The notes under the pieces are model-generated. The model was not told the origin of the DNA. It saw nothing but the letters and a program-made list of their open reading frames with translations, and did no database searches. From positions 1-64,000 of the forward strand of contig QJPP01003560.1 in the NCBI GenBank assembly GCA_003996215.1: 64,000 bases of DNA. Direction: 5' to 3'. Positions 43,327 through 55,704 of the stretch are shown piece after piece. Both the position numbers and the translations under genes were made by a program. Source of the stretch: Jaltomata sinuosa. Lineage: Eukaryota > Streptophyta > Magnoliopsida > Solanales > Solanaceae. The first letter of the stretch is position 1. Each line of letters begins with the position of its first letter.

Positions 43327-46300
43327 TCAAGCTGAAACTGAACTGGAGGGAAAGAGGTGAGGGTACTTGGACATCATGGATGCTTTTGCTTCCCAAGTAG
43401 CTCCCTCTACGGACTGATTTCTCCACAAAACCTTCACTGAAGTGACTTTCTTATTTCTTAACCTACAAACCTGACGGTCAAGAATCTCAACTGGAACCTC
43501 CTCATAGGTGAGGCTATCCTTCACATCCATACTCTCTAAAGGCACTATCGTTGTTGGATCACCAACACACTTTTTCAACAAGGAAATGTGAAAGACTAGA
43601 TGAACTGCTGCTAGCTCTGGTGGCAATTCTAATTCATAAGCCACATTACCAATCATTTTCAAGATTCTATAAGGACCTATATATCAGGGATTGAGCTTTC
43701 CTTTCTTGCCAAATCTCTTCACACCCTTCATGGGTGAAACTTTTAAGAAAACCTAATCATTGATCTCAAACTCTAAGTCTCTTCTCCTCACATCTGCATA
43801 GGACTTATGATGACTCTGAACTATCTTTAGTCTCTCTCTGATGAGCTAAACTTTCTCCATAGCCTCATGAACCGAATCTGGCCCAACCAAGGCTTCCTCA
43901 CCTAAACCAACCAACTGGAGACCTACATCTATGCCCATAGAGTGCCTCATATGGGACCATCTGAATATTAGAGTGGAAACTGTTATTATAGGCAAACTCT
44001 ATGAGAGGTAGGTGATCATCCCAACTACCCTTTAAATCGATTACGCGAGCTCTCAACAGGCCCTCTAAGGTCTGAATGGTACGCTCTGCCTGATCATCCG
44101 TCTGCGAATAAAATATTGTACTGAGATTCACCTGAGTACCAAGACCTTTCTGAAATGATCTCCAGAAATGAGATGTAAATTGAGGACCCCTATTTGAGAT
44201 GATAGACAAGGGAACCCCATGTAACCTGACTATCTCGCTGATGTAGAGTCTGGCATAGTCCTCTACTGAATCTATAGTCTTGATATCCAAGAAGTGATTT
44301 GACTCTGTCCACTATCACCCGAATTGAGTCATGATTTCTGCGAGTATGAGGTAAACCCATAATGAAATCCATGTTGATCACTTCCCATTTCCAAGTAGGA
44401 ATGCTAATTTCCTGAGTCACACCTCCTGGTTTCTGATGTTCTACTTTAACCTACTGATTGTTGGGACACTTAGCCATAAAATCTGTGATATCCCTCTTCA
44501 TGTTGTTCCACCAATAGACTTTATGTAGATCACGGTACATCTTAGTAGAACCCAGAAGAATAAAATATCAAGAATTATGGGCTTTTGTAAGGATCTGCTT
44601 CCTCAAATCACCCACGTCAGGTACACATAAATTGCCCTGGTAGCGGAGCACACCATCTCCCCCTTGGGAGAAAACCTCTTCCCTCTGCTAATGAAATGCA
44701 CCTTTCAACTGAAGCAATATGGGATCACTGTCTTGTTTCTCTTTAACCTCCGCTACTAATGAATATTCTGACCCATTCAGGACTATCACACCACCATCTA
44801 TCGTGTCCATAAGGCAAACTCCTAAGTGAGCAAGCCTATGAACATCTCTGACTAGTTCCTTCTTCTCTTCCTCAATATATGACACACTACCCACAGACAG
44901 TCTGCTGAGGGTATCAGCCGCTACATTGGCCTTACCTCGATGGTAGAGCACATTCATATCATAGTCTTTGAAGAACTTAAGCCATCTCCTCTGACGAAGA
45001 TTCAACTCTTTATGGGTGAACACATATTGTAGTCTCTTATGATTTGTGAACACATCAACATGAACACCATATAAGTAGTGTCTCCAAATCTTTAGGGCAA
45101 ATACAATAGCTTCAAGCTCAAGGTCATGAGTTAGGTAGTTCTTCTCATGAATCTTAAGTTATCTGGAGGCATAATCTATAACCTTACCCTACTGCATCAA
45201 AACACAACCCAAGCCGACCCTAGATGCATCACAATAAACCACGAAGCCATCTGAACCCTCTGGTAGAGTCAAAATAAGAGTTTTAGTAAACCTGATCTTC
45301 AAGTCTAGGAAGCTCTTCTCACACTCATTTGACCACTAAAACTTGACCTTTTTCTGAGTCAACTTGGTCAATGGGGCTGTTATGGATGAAAATCCTTCAA
45401 TAAACCTCCTGTAATAACCAACCAAACCCAAGAAACTCCTGATGTATCTCGGAAAGGTGGGTTTGTGCCAGTTCATTACTGCCTCAATCTTCTGAGAATC
45501 AACTTGAATGCATTCACTAGACACCACATAACCAAGAAAAGCAATTGATTTCAACCAGAACTCACACTTACTGAACTTGGCGAATAATTGGCAGTCTTTG
45601 AGAATCAGTAGAATGAACCTCAGATGATTCGCATGCTCCTCCTCATTTCAAGAATAAACAAGGATATCATCAATGAAAACAATGACAAACAAGTCCAAAT
45701 ATTGTCTGAACATCATGTTCATTAACTCTATAAAAGCTGCAGGAGCATTGGTTAGTCCAAAAGACATAACTACAAATTCATAGTAACCATATCGAGTCCT
45801 GAAGGCTGTCTTCGAGATGTCATTATCTCTCACACAGAGCTGATGATAGTCGAATCTGAGGTCTATCTTAGTAAATTAACTAGCACCCTAAAGCTGGTCG
45901 AACAAGTTATCAATCCTGGGGATAGGATATTTATTCTTCATTGTGACTTTGTTCAACTGACAGTATTCTATGCACATCCTGAGAGAACCATCTTTTGTAC
46001 GCATGAAGAGAACTGGAACACCCCATGGAGAGATATTGGGTCTGATTAAGCCCTTATCTAGAAGGTCTTTCAACTGTTCCTTCAATTCCTTAAGCTCAGG
46101 TGGAGCCATTTTGTAAGAAGGAATCAAAATAGGTTGGGCATCTAGTAGGAGATCTAACCCAAAGTTGATTTCCCATTCAAGAGAAACTCCAGGAAGATCT
46201 TCTGGAAACACTTCTAGGAATTCATTCACCACTGGTACTGACTCAAGAGTTGGGGTTTCAGAGTTTGAATCCTTAACCCAAAAAAGATGATAGATATACC

Positions 46301-46775
46301 TTTTGGAAATCATTTTTCTGTCCTTAAGATAAGAGATGAATCGACCTACAGGCACTGAGTTACTACCCTTCCATTCTAAGACTGGCTCATTTGAAAACTG
46401 AAACTGAACGATACTAGTTCTACAATCGACTGAGGCATAATAGGAATTTAACCAATCCATGCCTAGAATGATATCAAAATCAATCATTTTTAACTCTAGA
46501 AGATCTGCTGAGGTGACTTTCTAGGAAACTGTGATAGGATAATTTCTGTATACCCGTCTAGCTATAACTGGGTCACCAACTGGAGTAGAGACTGAGAAGG
46601 GTTTAGGGAGAATTTTTGGACTGACACCAAAATTTACTGCTACATATGGAGTTACAAAGGAAAACGTATCCCCTAGATCTAACAATGCATAAACATCTAA
46701 ATGGAAGACTTTCAATGTATCCATCACCACATCGGGAGAATCCTTCTGGTCTTGATGAGCCTGAAGAGCATACAA
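43327..46775 (-). pseudogene. Element F pol (protease to chromodomain-like tail, broken)
   Basis: Reads leftward. The protease active site is D-L-G-D (family DPGA) at about 46690 with 'FDIILGMDWLNSYY' downstream. RT has 'LRMCIEYCQLNKV' and an intact F-I-D-D-I-L at about 45665, but TAG and TAA stops in 'DQL*GAS*FTKI' near 45880. RNase H keeps the first Asp and the Glu; the third acidic residue is Asn in 'FTNHKRL' (about 45045), where H has FTDHKSL. The integrase zinc region is decayed; the core is shifted in frame near 44300, and its second catalytic Asp is Asn ('IISNRGPQF'). The C-terminal module 43662-43327 ('AYELELPPELAAVH', 'VLWRNQSVEGATWEA') ends with TGA. About eight stops or shifts are visible overall. 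Confidence 0.9.
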
Positions 46776-46781
46776 CCTATT

Positions 46782-47933
46782 CTAGCACTGACCACTACCT
46801 GTACCAGATAAGGCACCCTGCTGAGTGGGGCGACCCATTGGAGCTACTGTAGAGCTGGCCTGATTCTGTGGGCAAACATTATTTCCCTTTTGAGAAGCTA
46901 CTAGACATTCTCTCATCATCTGTCCTTGCTTACCACACCCAAAGCAATTTTCACTAACTGCCATGCACTCACCCTGGTGGTTTCTACCACACTTCTTACA
47001 CACTGGATAAGTGCGCCCACTAGTAACTGCACCTTGGGACTTAGAGCCTGGCGCTCTATCCCATCGATCCTTCTTGAATTTAGGCATTGGGGCACTAGTA
47101 GAAGATGGAGCTGGAGATAAAGTCTTTTGACGGAACTGGGAGCGGTTACCACCCTTGGACCTCTGCTGAAAGTAGCTAAAGTCACCTATCCTAGCCCTCT
47201 TACTGTCTCCTCCCCTTTCTTTGATTTTCTCTTCCTCAATCTGTTGAGCATAAGTAACCAACCTGGAGATGTCCATTTCCTTAATAAGCATGGCAGTCTT
47301 ACATTCCTTGACCACATTATCAGACACACCATACATGAACTTGATCATACAAGCTCTGGAGTCGACTACTATTGTTGGATCATACTTGGATAGCTGTGTG
47401 AACTTGAGAGCATAATCCTTTATACTCATGTCATTCTGTTTCAGATTAATAAATTCCTGGACATTGGCCTCCCTGAGCCCAAGTGGGAAGAACCGGTCCA
47501 GAAAGGTAGTCTTGAAATGATTCAAACTTATTGGGCCTGCATTTGTACCTCGGGATTCCTTCCACTGCTGGTACCAAGTGTAAGCCAATCCCTTCAACTG
47601 ATAGGTGTCAAAATCTGAACTCTCAACTGGAGTGACACCCACAATATCTGTTACCTTATGGATGTCATCGTGAAACTCTTGTGGATCCTCTCCTGACTTT
47701 GACCCATGAAATTCTAGAGGGTTCATCCGAGTGAAGTCCCAAATTCTAGTTACAGTATTATTAGTCTAAGACTGAGCTGGTGCCACAGCCTGCTGATTGA
47801 CCTGAGTGGTCATGGCCTAAGCAAGCACTTTGAAAGCATCCCTGAATTTAGCATGCATGACTTGCTCATTCAATGGGTCTGCTAGAGCTACTGGTGCTTG
47901 CTTATTCCTGGCGTTAGCTCTTCTGGGAGGCAT
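46782..47933 (-). pseudogene. Element F gag (broken)
   Basis: ATG at 47933 followed by P-P-R-R-A-N-A-R-N. A TAG in 'KVLA*AMT' at about 47820 and a second stop near 47767 interrupt the N-terminal part, then 315 codons are open from 47726 to 46782, covering the capsid core and a basic linker ('KEKIKERGGDSKRAR' type). The Cys-His box is C-F-G-C-G-K-Q-G-Q-M-M-R-E-C: the His is Gln. An upstream C-x2-C-G-R-N-H-Q-G-E-C motif is intact. The TAG at 46780 replaces a codon read through in relatives before 'NRLYALQAHQDQ', which starts the protease region. Confidence 0.9.
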
Positions 47934-48133
47934 TTTCTGAAATGCGAAGAAAAAAAGTTAGAAAGGGATTAAATAGAGTTCATACTCTATAGCACGAGCT
48001 GAAAAAGAAGGAAGGGAAGTTGTTCCTAATGACATCTCATAACTCCTTCCCTATAAGTGTGGCACGCTTCACACTCAAGAAGAAGACTTTACTTGACGCG
48101 GCTTTTAGACACCATAGGATACTTAAACTGGAT

Positions 48134-48145
48134 GCTCTGATACCA
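48134..48145 (-). other. Element F primer-binding site (tRNA-iMet)
   Basis: GCTCTGATACCA on the plus strand, exact complement of TGGTATCAGAGC, four bases from the LTR start at 48150. Confidence 0.9.
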
Positions 48146-48149
48146 AGTT

Positions 48150-49795
48150 TGTCATGCCCTGAGGCTACCACCTAGACATAACACAGTGGTAGTGTCACAA
48201 GTGACCCCAAGCTAACCCATAGTCTGGCATATCTAGAAAATTTTAGTTAAAAACATATACTAAAAGCTGAAAATAGTTTAATATCTAAAATTGAAAAAAG
48301 CCCAAAACATGTCTGAATATAAAAATATAAATAGAGTATAGTGATGACAGAAAACAATACTAACAACTCAATACCTGAATCTAATCTATGTCTGAAAGCC
48401 ACTAACTGATAAGAGTTGTTGGGACATGCCCCCAGCTAACTCTAATAATCTGAAAACTGAAATAAGAAGACTGAAAGATAAAGCATGTCTATCGTCCTCG
48501 AACCATGAGGACTCACCAATGAAGTTGTTGAATAGGGACTGGGAATCAATCTAAGTGCGATCTAGATGCTGAGCACCTGAACCTACATCATGAAATGATA
48601 TAGCACAAAAGTGTGCGTCAGTACTTTGAATGTACTGAGCATAAGGGATATGGGCTAAAATGAACAACATAAAACTGAACATGGAATACATATTGAAGCA
48701 TAATCAAGATAATAAGCTGGATTCAATGACCAAGTACTAACATGAACATATAATACAATACGCTGAGCTGAATAACTGAAATATATACTGAGTACATGGT
48801 CATAGCAATATGAGTCTGACTGTGGGAGAAACTATTAACCGACATACCCCAAGTTGAGCTAACCATGAGGCCAACCTATAACCTTGGATAGAAGGGTATT
48901 CATACTGTGCCAAGGGTAGAACAAATCTGACATGGATCCACTAAATTGATGTCCATAATGGACAAGGGTAACCAGCCTAACCTGACAGCTGACCCGCTTC
49001 TATACCTACAGTGGCGCCGTAGTTCTGGGACCTGCGACTACTACTAAAGGTCTCAACCTACTCTGACAGCCAAACCTTTATCCCCTTGTATGCTCGGTAC
49101 TAAGTCTACTCCCAACTGAATGTGAGCAATGAAATGCAAACTGAAGTACTGGATAGCTCAAATATTGATAAACATCTGAGAATGCAACAACTTTATCTTA
49201 ATTGATGGCATTCAAAATCTAAAACATGATGGTCTGAATTATCTACCTAGCAAGTATAATTTAGGCATGATGATATTAACTAGGGTTTCTGAGTCCTAAA
49301 CATGTGACTATACTAACTCTCCAAGAACCATTAATATAATATAATATAAATAATAGAATCTGAATTATAATGAATCCCTATGAATTAGGAACCCTAGGTC
49401 TGAATAATTTGTGGAGAACTGAAAGATTGGCTGAATTCTAGGGACTCAATGTGTGAAATAAACCCATTGATGAAATCCCACATACCTAGAGATGAATCTA
49501 TGGAGGAAGTCTTTGGGCTTAGGGATGAGCTTGAAGAAGACCTCCTACTTGTTCTAGAGAGAAAATTGTCTCCTCTTTTCTCCCTTTTACTTTCTAAGTC
49601 TGATGATTTTAGGAGAATAGGTGTTTTAGGTAGTTTTTGACTAATAAACTAGTCTTAGAATACCCAAAATGATGTAGCTTAGGTTTTAAAAGAGGTAGAA
49701 AAGCTTGGAATGCCCCTAGAAATTTTAAAAGAAAGCTGCTGAAATTCATGACTTAGGTTCCATGGATGGGTTCCACGACTCGTGGGAACTCCCAC
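48150..49795 (-). repeat. Element F right (5') LTR, first part
   Basis: Colinear with the left LTR from its first base; 1,646 of about 2,040 bp present. It stops inside the palindrome array ('ggaactcccac') where element G begins. Open frame 49449-49640 is not supported. Confidence 0.85.
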
Positions 49796-51757
49796 AGTAA
49801 CACCCCAGAACCACCAAGCCCATACTTAGCTCAGAAAACCAGAAGAAAAATAATTTTTCCAACTATCAGCCAGAATCACGAGTTGGATCCACCACCCGTG
49901 GAACTTTTCATGAGTCATGGTCTAGACCCGTGGAAGGTGATCAGAGGCCAAGTCGTGGAACCAGACCTGAGGCCAGCCATTTCTCTGAGAACCACAATTG
50001 GGTTCTAGGACCATAGAAGATTCCACGGGTCGTGAACCCAAGTCGTGGGACTCAGACCTGCAGCTATACAAAATGTCCAAGAAACACGATAGGGTTCCAT
50101 GATCTATGGAAGTTTCCAAGAGTCGTGGAACCCATCCGTGAAGCCTGAGTTGTAAATTTCAGCAGCTCTTTTTTAGATTTTCCCGGGGGCATTCCAGTTT
50201 TTTCCTAACTCTTTCAATGCCTAATCTACATTGTTTTGACTACTCTAAGTCTAATTAATTAGTCAAAAACTACCTAAAACCTCTATTCTCCTAAAAATCA
50301 TTAGACTTAGAAAGAAAAGAAGAGAAAGAGGCAATTGTTGTTTTCTCTCAAGAACAGGCAAAGGTCTTCTTCAAGTTCAGCCCCAAAAATCCAATGAATT
50401 TCTCTGTAGTTTCTTTTCAAGGTATGTGGGAATTCACTAGTGGGTTCCTTTCACCCATTAGGTCCCTAGATTTTAGTCAGTTCTTCAGTTCTCCATGGAT
50501 TTGTTCAGACCTAGGGTTCCTAAATCTTAGGGATTTATTGTAATTCAGATTTTACTGCTTATGTTGATGTCTATTTCATGTTTCTTGGAGAGTTAGTATA
50601 GTCACAGGTTCAGGACTCAGAAACCCTAGCATGTCTAAATTTCAGTATTCATAAATTATGCTTGCTAGGCAGACAATTCATATGATTATGTTTCAATATT
50701 AGAATGCCATCAGTTTCAGTATATATATATGTGTGTGTGCATTCTCAGACTATTGTCAGTATTTGAGACATCCAGTGTTTCATCTTGTATTTCATTGGTT
50801 ACATTTCTGTTGGGAGTAGACTTAGTACCGAGCGGATGACGGGATGAAGGATTAGCTATCATATTAGGTAAGACCTTTAGTAGTAATCCCCCAATCCCAG
50901 AACTACGGCACCACCTTAGGTGTAAAGATGGGCTAGCTGTCAGGTTAGGTTGCACACCTCTGTCCCTTGTGGACATTAGTTAGTGGATCCACGTTAGACT
51001 TATTCGTACCCTTGGAAAGGTATGAACACCCTCCCATCTAGGGTTACAGGTTGGCTTCATAGTTAGCTCATCTTGGGGTATGTCGGTTAATAGTATCTCC
51101 CACAGTCAGACTCATGTTGTGTTGACCTTATATTCAGTTCAGCATGCTATATACTCATGATATTTATTTGGTCATTGCATCTCAGTTTACTTCTCAGTTT
51201 ATGCTTCAGTATATATATTCCCATGTTTAGCCCTTGTATTGTTCAGCTTAGCACATATCTCGCATGCTCAGTAATTCAAAGTACTGACGTATACTTTTAT
51301 GCTACATCATTTTATGATGTAGGTTCAGGCACTCAGCATCCAGACCGCGCTTAGCTCAACTTTCAGTCCATACTGGGCAGCTTTAGTGGTGAGTCCTCAT
51401 AGCTGCAAGGATGATATACATGCTTTACTTTTCAGTCTTTACATTCAGTTTCAGACTTGTTAGAGTTAGTTGGGGGCATATCCCAGCAAATGACATCAGT
51501 TAGAGCTTTCATACATAAACTAGATTCAGCTTGGGTTGTTAGTGTTGTTTTCATTCATCACTATACTCTTCCTATATTTATATGTATTTAGACATTTTGG
51601 GCTTTTCCCAATTCAGATATTGAATTGTTTTTCAGTTTTGCACAATATATGCTTTTAACTTGAAATTGTATAGATATTTCATGACATGGGTTAGCTTGGG
51701 GTAACTTGTGACACTTAGAACTATGTTGCGTGTAGGGGGTATCCTCGAGGTGTGACA
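49796..51757 (+). repeat. Element G 5' LTR
   Basis: Starts AGTAACACCCC (the first T changed) and ends 'gtgtgaca'; 1,962 bp. The palindrome array is at about 49860-50160 and the conserved core at about 50810-51040, with GTGGATCCAC intact and the hairpin reading 'ttattcgtaccc..ggtatgaac'. A short (at/gt)n run lies at about 50718-50738. Confidence 0.85.
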
Positions 51758-51761
51758 AACT

Positions 51762-51773
51762 TGGAATCATAGC
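51762..51773 (+). other. Element G primer-binding site (decayed tRNA-iMet)
   Basis: TGGAATCATAGC, two transversions away from TGGTATCAGAGC, four bases after the LTR end. Position rather than sequence identifies it. Confidence 0.7.
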
Positions 51774-51973
51774 ATCAGGTTTAAGTGTCCGAGGGTGTCT
51801 AAAAGTTGTGTCAAGTTGAGTCTTCTTCATGGGTGTGTAGCGCACAACACTTATGGAGGGAGATATGAGACATCATTGGAAAGAAAACTTCCCTTCTTTC
51901 TTTTCCAGCTTGTGCTATAGAGTGTAAACTCTATTTAATCTCCTTCTAACTTATGCTCTGCGCATTTCAAAAA

Positions 51974-53110
51974 ATGTCTCCCAGAAGAGCTAACGCTAGA
52001 AATCAGCCAGCACCAGCAGACCCATTGAATGAGCAACTCATGCATGCTGAATTCAGGGTTGCTTTCCAAGTGCTTGCTTAGGACATGACTGTGCAGGTCA
52101 ATCAGCAGGTTGTGACACCAGCTCTACCTTAGAATAACACTACTGTAGCTAGAATCTGGGACTTCACTCTGATGAACCCTCCAGAATTTCATGGGTCTAA
52201 GTCAGAAGATGATCCGCAAGAGTTCCTCGATGATATCCAAAAGGTAACAGATGTAATGGATCTCACTCTAGTCGTGAGTGCAGACTTACCCGCCTATCAG
52301 TTGAAGGGAGTGGCTTACACTTGGTACTAGCAGTGGAAGGAGTCTCAAGTTACTAATGCAGGTCCGGTGAGTTGGAATCTTTTTAAGACTGCTTTTCTGG
52401 ACCGATTTTTCCCACTTGAGCTCAGGAAAGCCAAGGTCCAGAATTTATTAATCTGAAACAGGATGACATGAGTGTGAAGGAGTATTCTCTAAAGTTCACA
52501 CAGCTATCTAAGTATGCTCTAGCAATAGTAGCTGACTCCAGGTCCCGTATGAGCCAGTTCGTATCTGTTGTGTTGGATGATGTGGTCAAAGAGTTGAAAA
52601 CTGCTATATTGATCAAGAAGATGGATTTCTCTAGATTGGCTACTTATGCCCAGCAGATTGAGAAAGAGAAAATCAAAGAGAGGGGAGGAGACAGTAAAAG
52701 AGCCAGAACAGGTGATTTCAACTACTCTCACCAGAAGTCAGAGGGTGGTAATCGCTCTTATTTTTGTCAGAAGTCTTTAGCTCCGGCTCCATCTTCTGCC
52801 AATGCCCTAGTACCTAAATTCAAGAAGGATTGATGAGATAGAGCATCTGGCTCTAAGTCCCAAGGTACAGTTACTAGCGGGCACACCCATCTAGTATGTA
52901 AGAAGTGTGCTAGGAACCACCAGGGTGAGTGCATGGCAGGTAGTGGAAATTTCTTTGGGTCTGGTAAGCCAGGAAACATGATAAGATATTGTCTAGCAGC
53001 TTCTCAAAAGGGTAAGGATGTTTGGCCATAGAATCAAGCCAGCTATGCAGAAGCTCTATCAAGTCTCCCCACTCAGCAGGGTGCCTCGTCTGGTACAGGT
53101 GGTGTTCAGC
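51974..53110 (+). pseudogene. Element G gag (broken)
   Basis: ATG at 51974 then S-P-R-R-A-N-A-R-N-Q-P. A TAG in 'QVLA*DMT' lies at the same codon as in element F; further stops include CTAG in 'TWY*QWKE' near 52330 and a frameshift at about 52440. The frame is open again at 52468-52833. The capsid core shows 'MNPPEFHGSKSEDDPQEF'. The Cys-His box reads F-F-G-S-G-K-P-G-N-M-I-R-Y-C: two Cys and the His are lost. It cannot package RNA in the normal way. Confidence 0.9.
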
Positions 53111-53555
53111 ACCAGAATAGGTTGTATGCTCTTCAGGCTCATCAGGACCAGGAGGATTCTCTCGATGTAGTCACGAGTATGTTACAAGTCTTCTATTTAG
53201 ATGTTTATGCACTGTTAGATACAAGTTCAAAATCTGACTTAGTTGAGACTTCGAGTGTTTCTACTCCTGTTGGTGAGTATATAGTGGCTAAGAGAGTCTA
53301 TAGAAATTGCATTGTTTCAATCCATCATAAATACACCACAACTGACTTAGTTGAGTTAGACATGGTGGATTTTGATATCATTCTAGTCATGGACTGGCTA
53401 TATTCCTGTTATGCCTCAGTTGATTGTAGAACCAGAATGGTAAAGTTTCAGTTTCCTGATGAGCCAATCTTAGTTTGGTAAGGTCGTCCAGTTGTGCCTA
53501 AGGGTGGTTTCATTTCATACCTTAAGTCCAGAAAGATAGTTTTTGAGGGGTGTAT
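53111..53555 (+). pseudogene. Element G protease remnant
   Basis: Open from 53122 to 53481: 'NRLYALQAHQDQ', 'VYALLDTSSKSD', then 'VSTPVGEYIVAKRVYRN' and 'FDIILVMDWLYSCYASVD'. The D-P-G-A-S-x-S-F-V segment of relatives is replaced by a short unrelated run, so a deletion took out the active site near 53220-53250. The linker to RT ('GGFISYLKSRK') ends at the insertion of element H. Confidence 0.85.
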
Positions 53556-55578
53556 TGTCACGCCCCGAGGCTACCCTCTGAGCGTAACATAAGACTTGGG
53601 ACCACAAGTGCCCCAAGCTAACCCTTGGTCATATCATAACTTAGGTATATCAATTAAGCATAGCGGAAGCATAATACGAATTAGATAACTCAATCCATAA
53701 GATAAAATCAAAAGAACATAATTCGAAGAAGACCCAAATATCGTCTATGTTTGAAAAGCCTCTATACATGACATAAGAAGTTGCTAGGACAAGACCCTAG
53801 CTAACTCAAAGTACGAACATAAGTAGTCTAAACAAACTAGAGTCATAACTAGCCCTCGAACAATGAGGACTCACCAACACTGACTGGATATCCAACTTCA
53901 TCTAGCCACAAGCCTGATAGGAAACACATGAATCTGCATCATCAAGAGGATGAAGCGCAAAATATGCGTCAGTACTATAGGATGTATCGAGTATATGAGA
54001 TATGATACATGATCATGATAAAAACATACTTAAAATATGCTTAAGGTGAACCTTTTCATAAAGAAATAAATAAGAGGATTATCAAGATATAAGACATAAA
54101 AACATGAAGTACGATTAAAATTCAAAGTATGATATCATATAACTTCATAGCTTGAAAATAATCATGTAGGAGTTTCTCTTAATCAACATAAACCATGCTG
54201 AGCTATATGGAGTCCAGTTTCATGCACCCATACTGAAAAAGGTTGTCCTAACTGGCCAAAGTTAGAACCATGTTCATAAGGATCCTATCATAAGCCACGG
54301 AGGGCAACCTATGGTGGAAACGCAGTTTTGGACTTGGATTATCTAGAATCCTCATCGCTCGGTGCTAAATACTACTCCCAAAATATATAACATAAGGCTC
54401 ACATTCATGTGACATATCTAGATGTCAAGCTTCTTCATAAACATATTCATACCCCAGATCTTCATACTACTCACGAATCTTACTTTAGAAAATGATTCAT
54501 GAGCATTGATGGCACATCGGGTGTCTTGCATTGCATAATAATTCATAACTTCAAAACTTGCATGGCCTTAGTTCAATTTTATAATAACATATACTTTCAT
54601 AAAATATAGGAACTAGGCATGCATTTGCTTGAAATTCATGAAATCATGTTATCATTTTCCCCAATTTTCTAAAATCAATTCATGCATGTAGGATTTACCA
54701 TAATTGACCTTCAACTCATGAAATAGGAACTCATATGTAAAAACCCATGCAAAATCATGCAATTTAATTAAATTTCATAATAAAACATGAGAAGGTAATT
54801 TATAGCAAAACCCATAAGAATTGGGTAAGAACTCTAATTTGAAAGTTCATGAAATCACAAATTGAAATTTGGGGTTTTGGGCACAAGGGTGGAAGAAAAC
54901 CATTGTTAAATACCCACATACCTTGATTGGAGTTAACCCACTTGAGATTGAAAAGATTAGGAGACTTGGACTTGGAGCTTGAGACCTTGAGCTTGAGAGA
55001 GTTCTTTTCCTTTTTGGGAGATGAATTAGGTAATGAGGAGGGACTTAGGCTACTAGGTTTAGAATTCATGCTAAAAATGGTCAAAACGACCTCACTTAGG
55101 AGTTAAAAAGGTGGGTAATGGTTGAAATATCCTTGGGACTTAATTAAGAAAAAGCTGATTTAAACTCGGCTTCAGGTTTCATGGGTCCCTTCCACGGACC
55201 ATAGAACTAACCACGGTTTGTGGACTAGAGTCATGGTTCCGGAGCCAAAGTTTCAGGCTGCAGATGAGTTCCTACGACTCAACAGGATGACCCATAGAAA
55301 CTTCTATGAGTCGTGGAACCAATTTGTGGTTTCAGGGAATGTGACTACTCTCTTTCTAAGTTTCACGGGTTGGTTCGACCCGTGGAAGCTTCCATGAATC
55401 GTGAGACTAACCCGTTATTCTCAGACGTGAGGGTGGTCTGCAGGGCTGGAATCATGAGTCCTTTCCACGACTCATGGAACTTTCCACAGCTCGTGGACTT
55501 GACTAGTGATCCCTGGGAGTTCAAAATTTTAGCAAGTTTTCTGAGTTTAAAAGCTGGATTAATTTTTGGGGTGTTACG
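53556..55578 (-). repeat. Element H left (3') LTR
   Basis: Starts 'tgtcacgccccgagg' and ends 'ggggtgttacg' (final A changed to G). The palindrome array lies at about 55160-55510. The paired-palindrome core of the other chromoviruses is only faintly traceable (about 54220-54300). Open frames 54800-55084 (minus) and 55313-55657 are not supported. Confidence 0.9.
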
Positions 55579-55611
55579 ATATCTCCCTCTTGGGATCATT
55601 TGCCCTCAAAT
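55579..55611 (-). other. Element H polypurine tract and pre-PPT hairpin
   Basis: On the minus strand the hairpin ATTTGAGGGCAAAT (55598-55611) has perfect 5-bp arms around AGGG, followed by CCCAAGAGGGAGAT and the LTR. Compared with D, one C-G pair became T-A on both sides. Confidence 0.75.
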
Positions 55612-55704
55612 GAAGACTAAACAAGGGAAACTGAAGAGAAAACAGCCCAACAAGTAACAAAACATGGAAATCAAGGAATAAACATGAAAATTAAACTTTC
55701 CAAC

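Larger units (their letters stand above)
41064..49795 (-). mobile_element. Element F: chromovirus-type Ty3/gypsy nested in E, right LTR cut by G
   Basis: A minus-strand element. Left (3') LTR 41064-43101, interior 43102-48149 with pol and gag, primer site 48134-48145, right (5') LTR from 48150, interrupted at 49795 by element G and continuing beyond the window. The left flank GATTT (41059-41063) is the candidate target duplication. Gag, protease, RT, RNase H, integrase and chromodomain-like tail are all present in normal order but broken. Several catalytic residues are changed (see gag and pol). LTRs differ at about 11% over ~250 bases counted by eye, more than in D or H. Confidence 0.9.

Noticed and set aside
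49449..50119. Open frames on both strands across the F/G junction
   Set aside because: They straddle an insertion junction inside LTR palindrome arrays and share no protein similarity.
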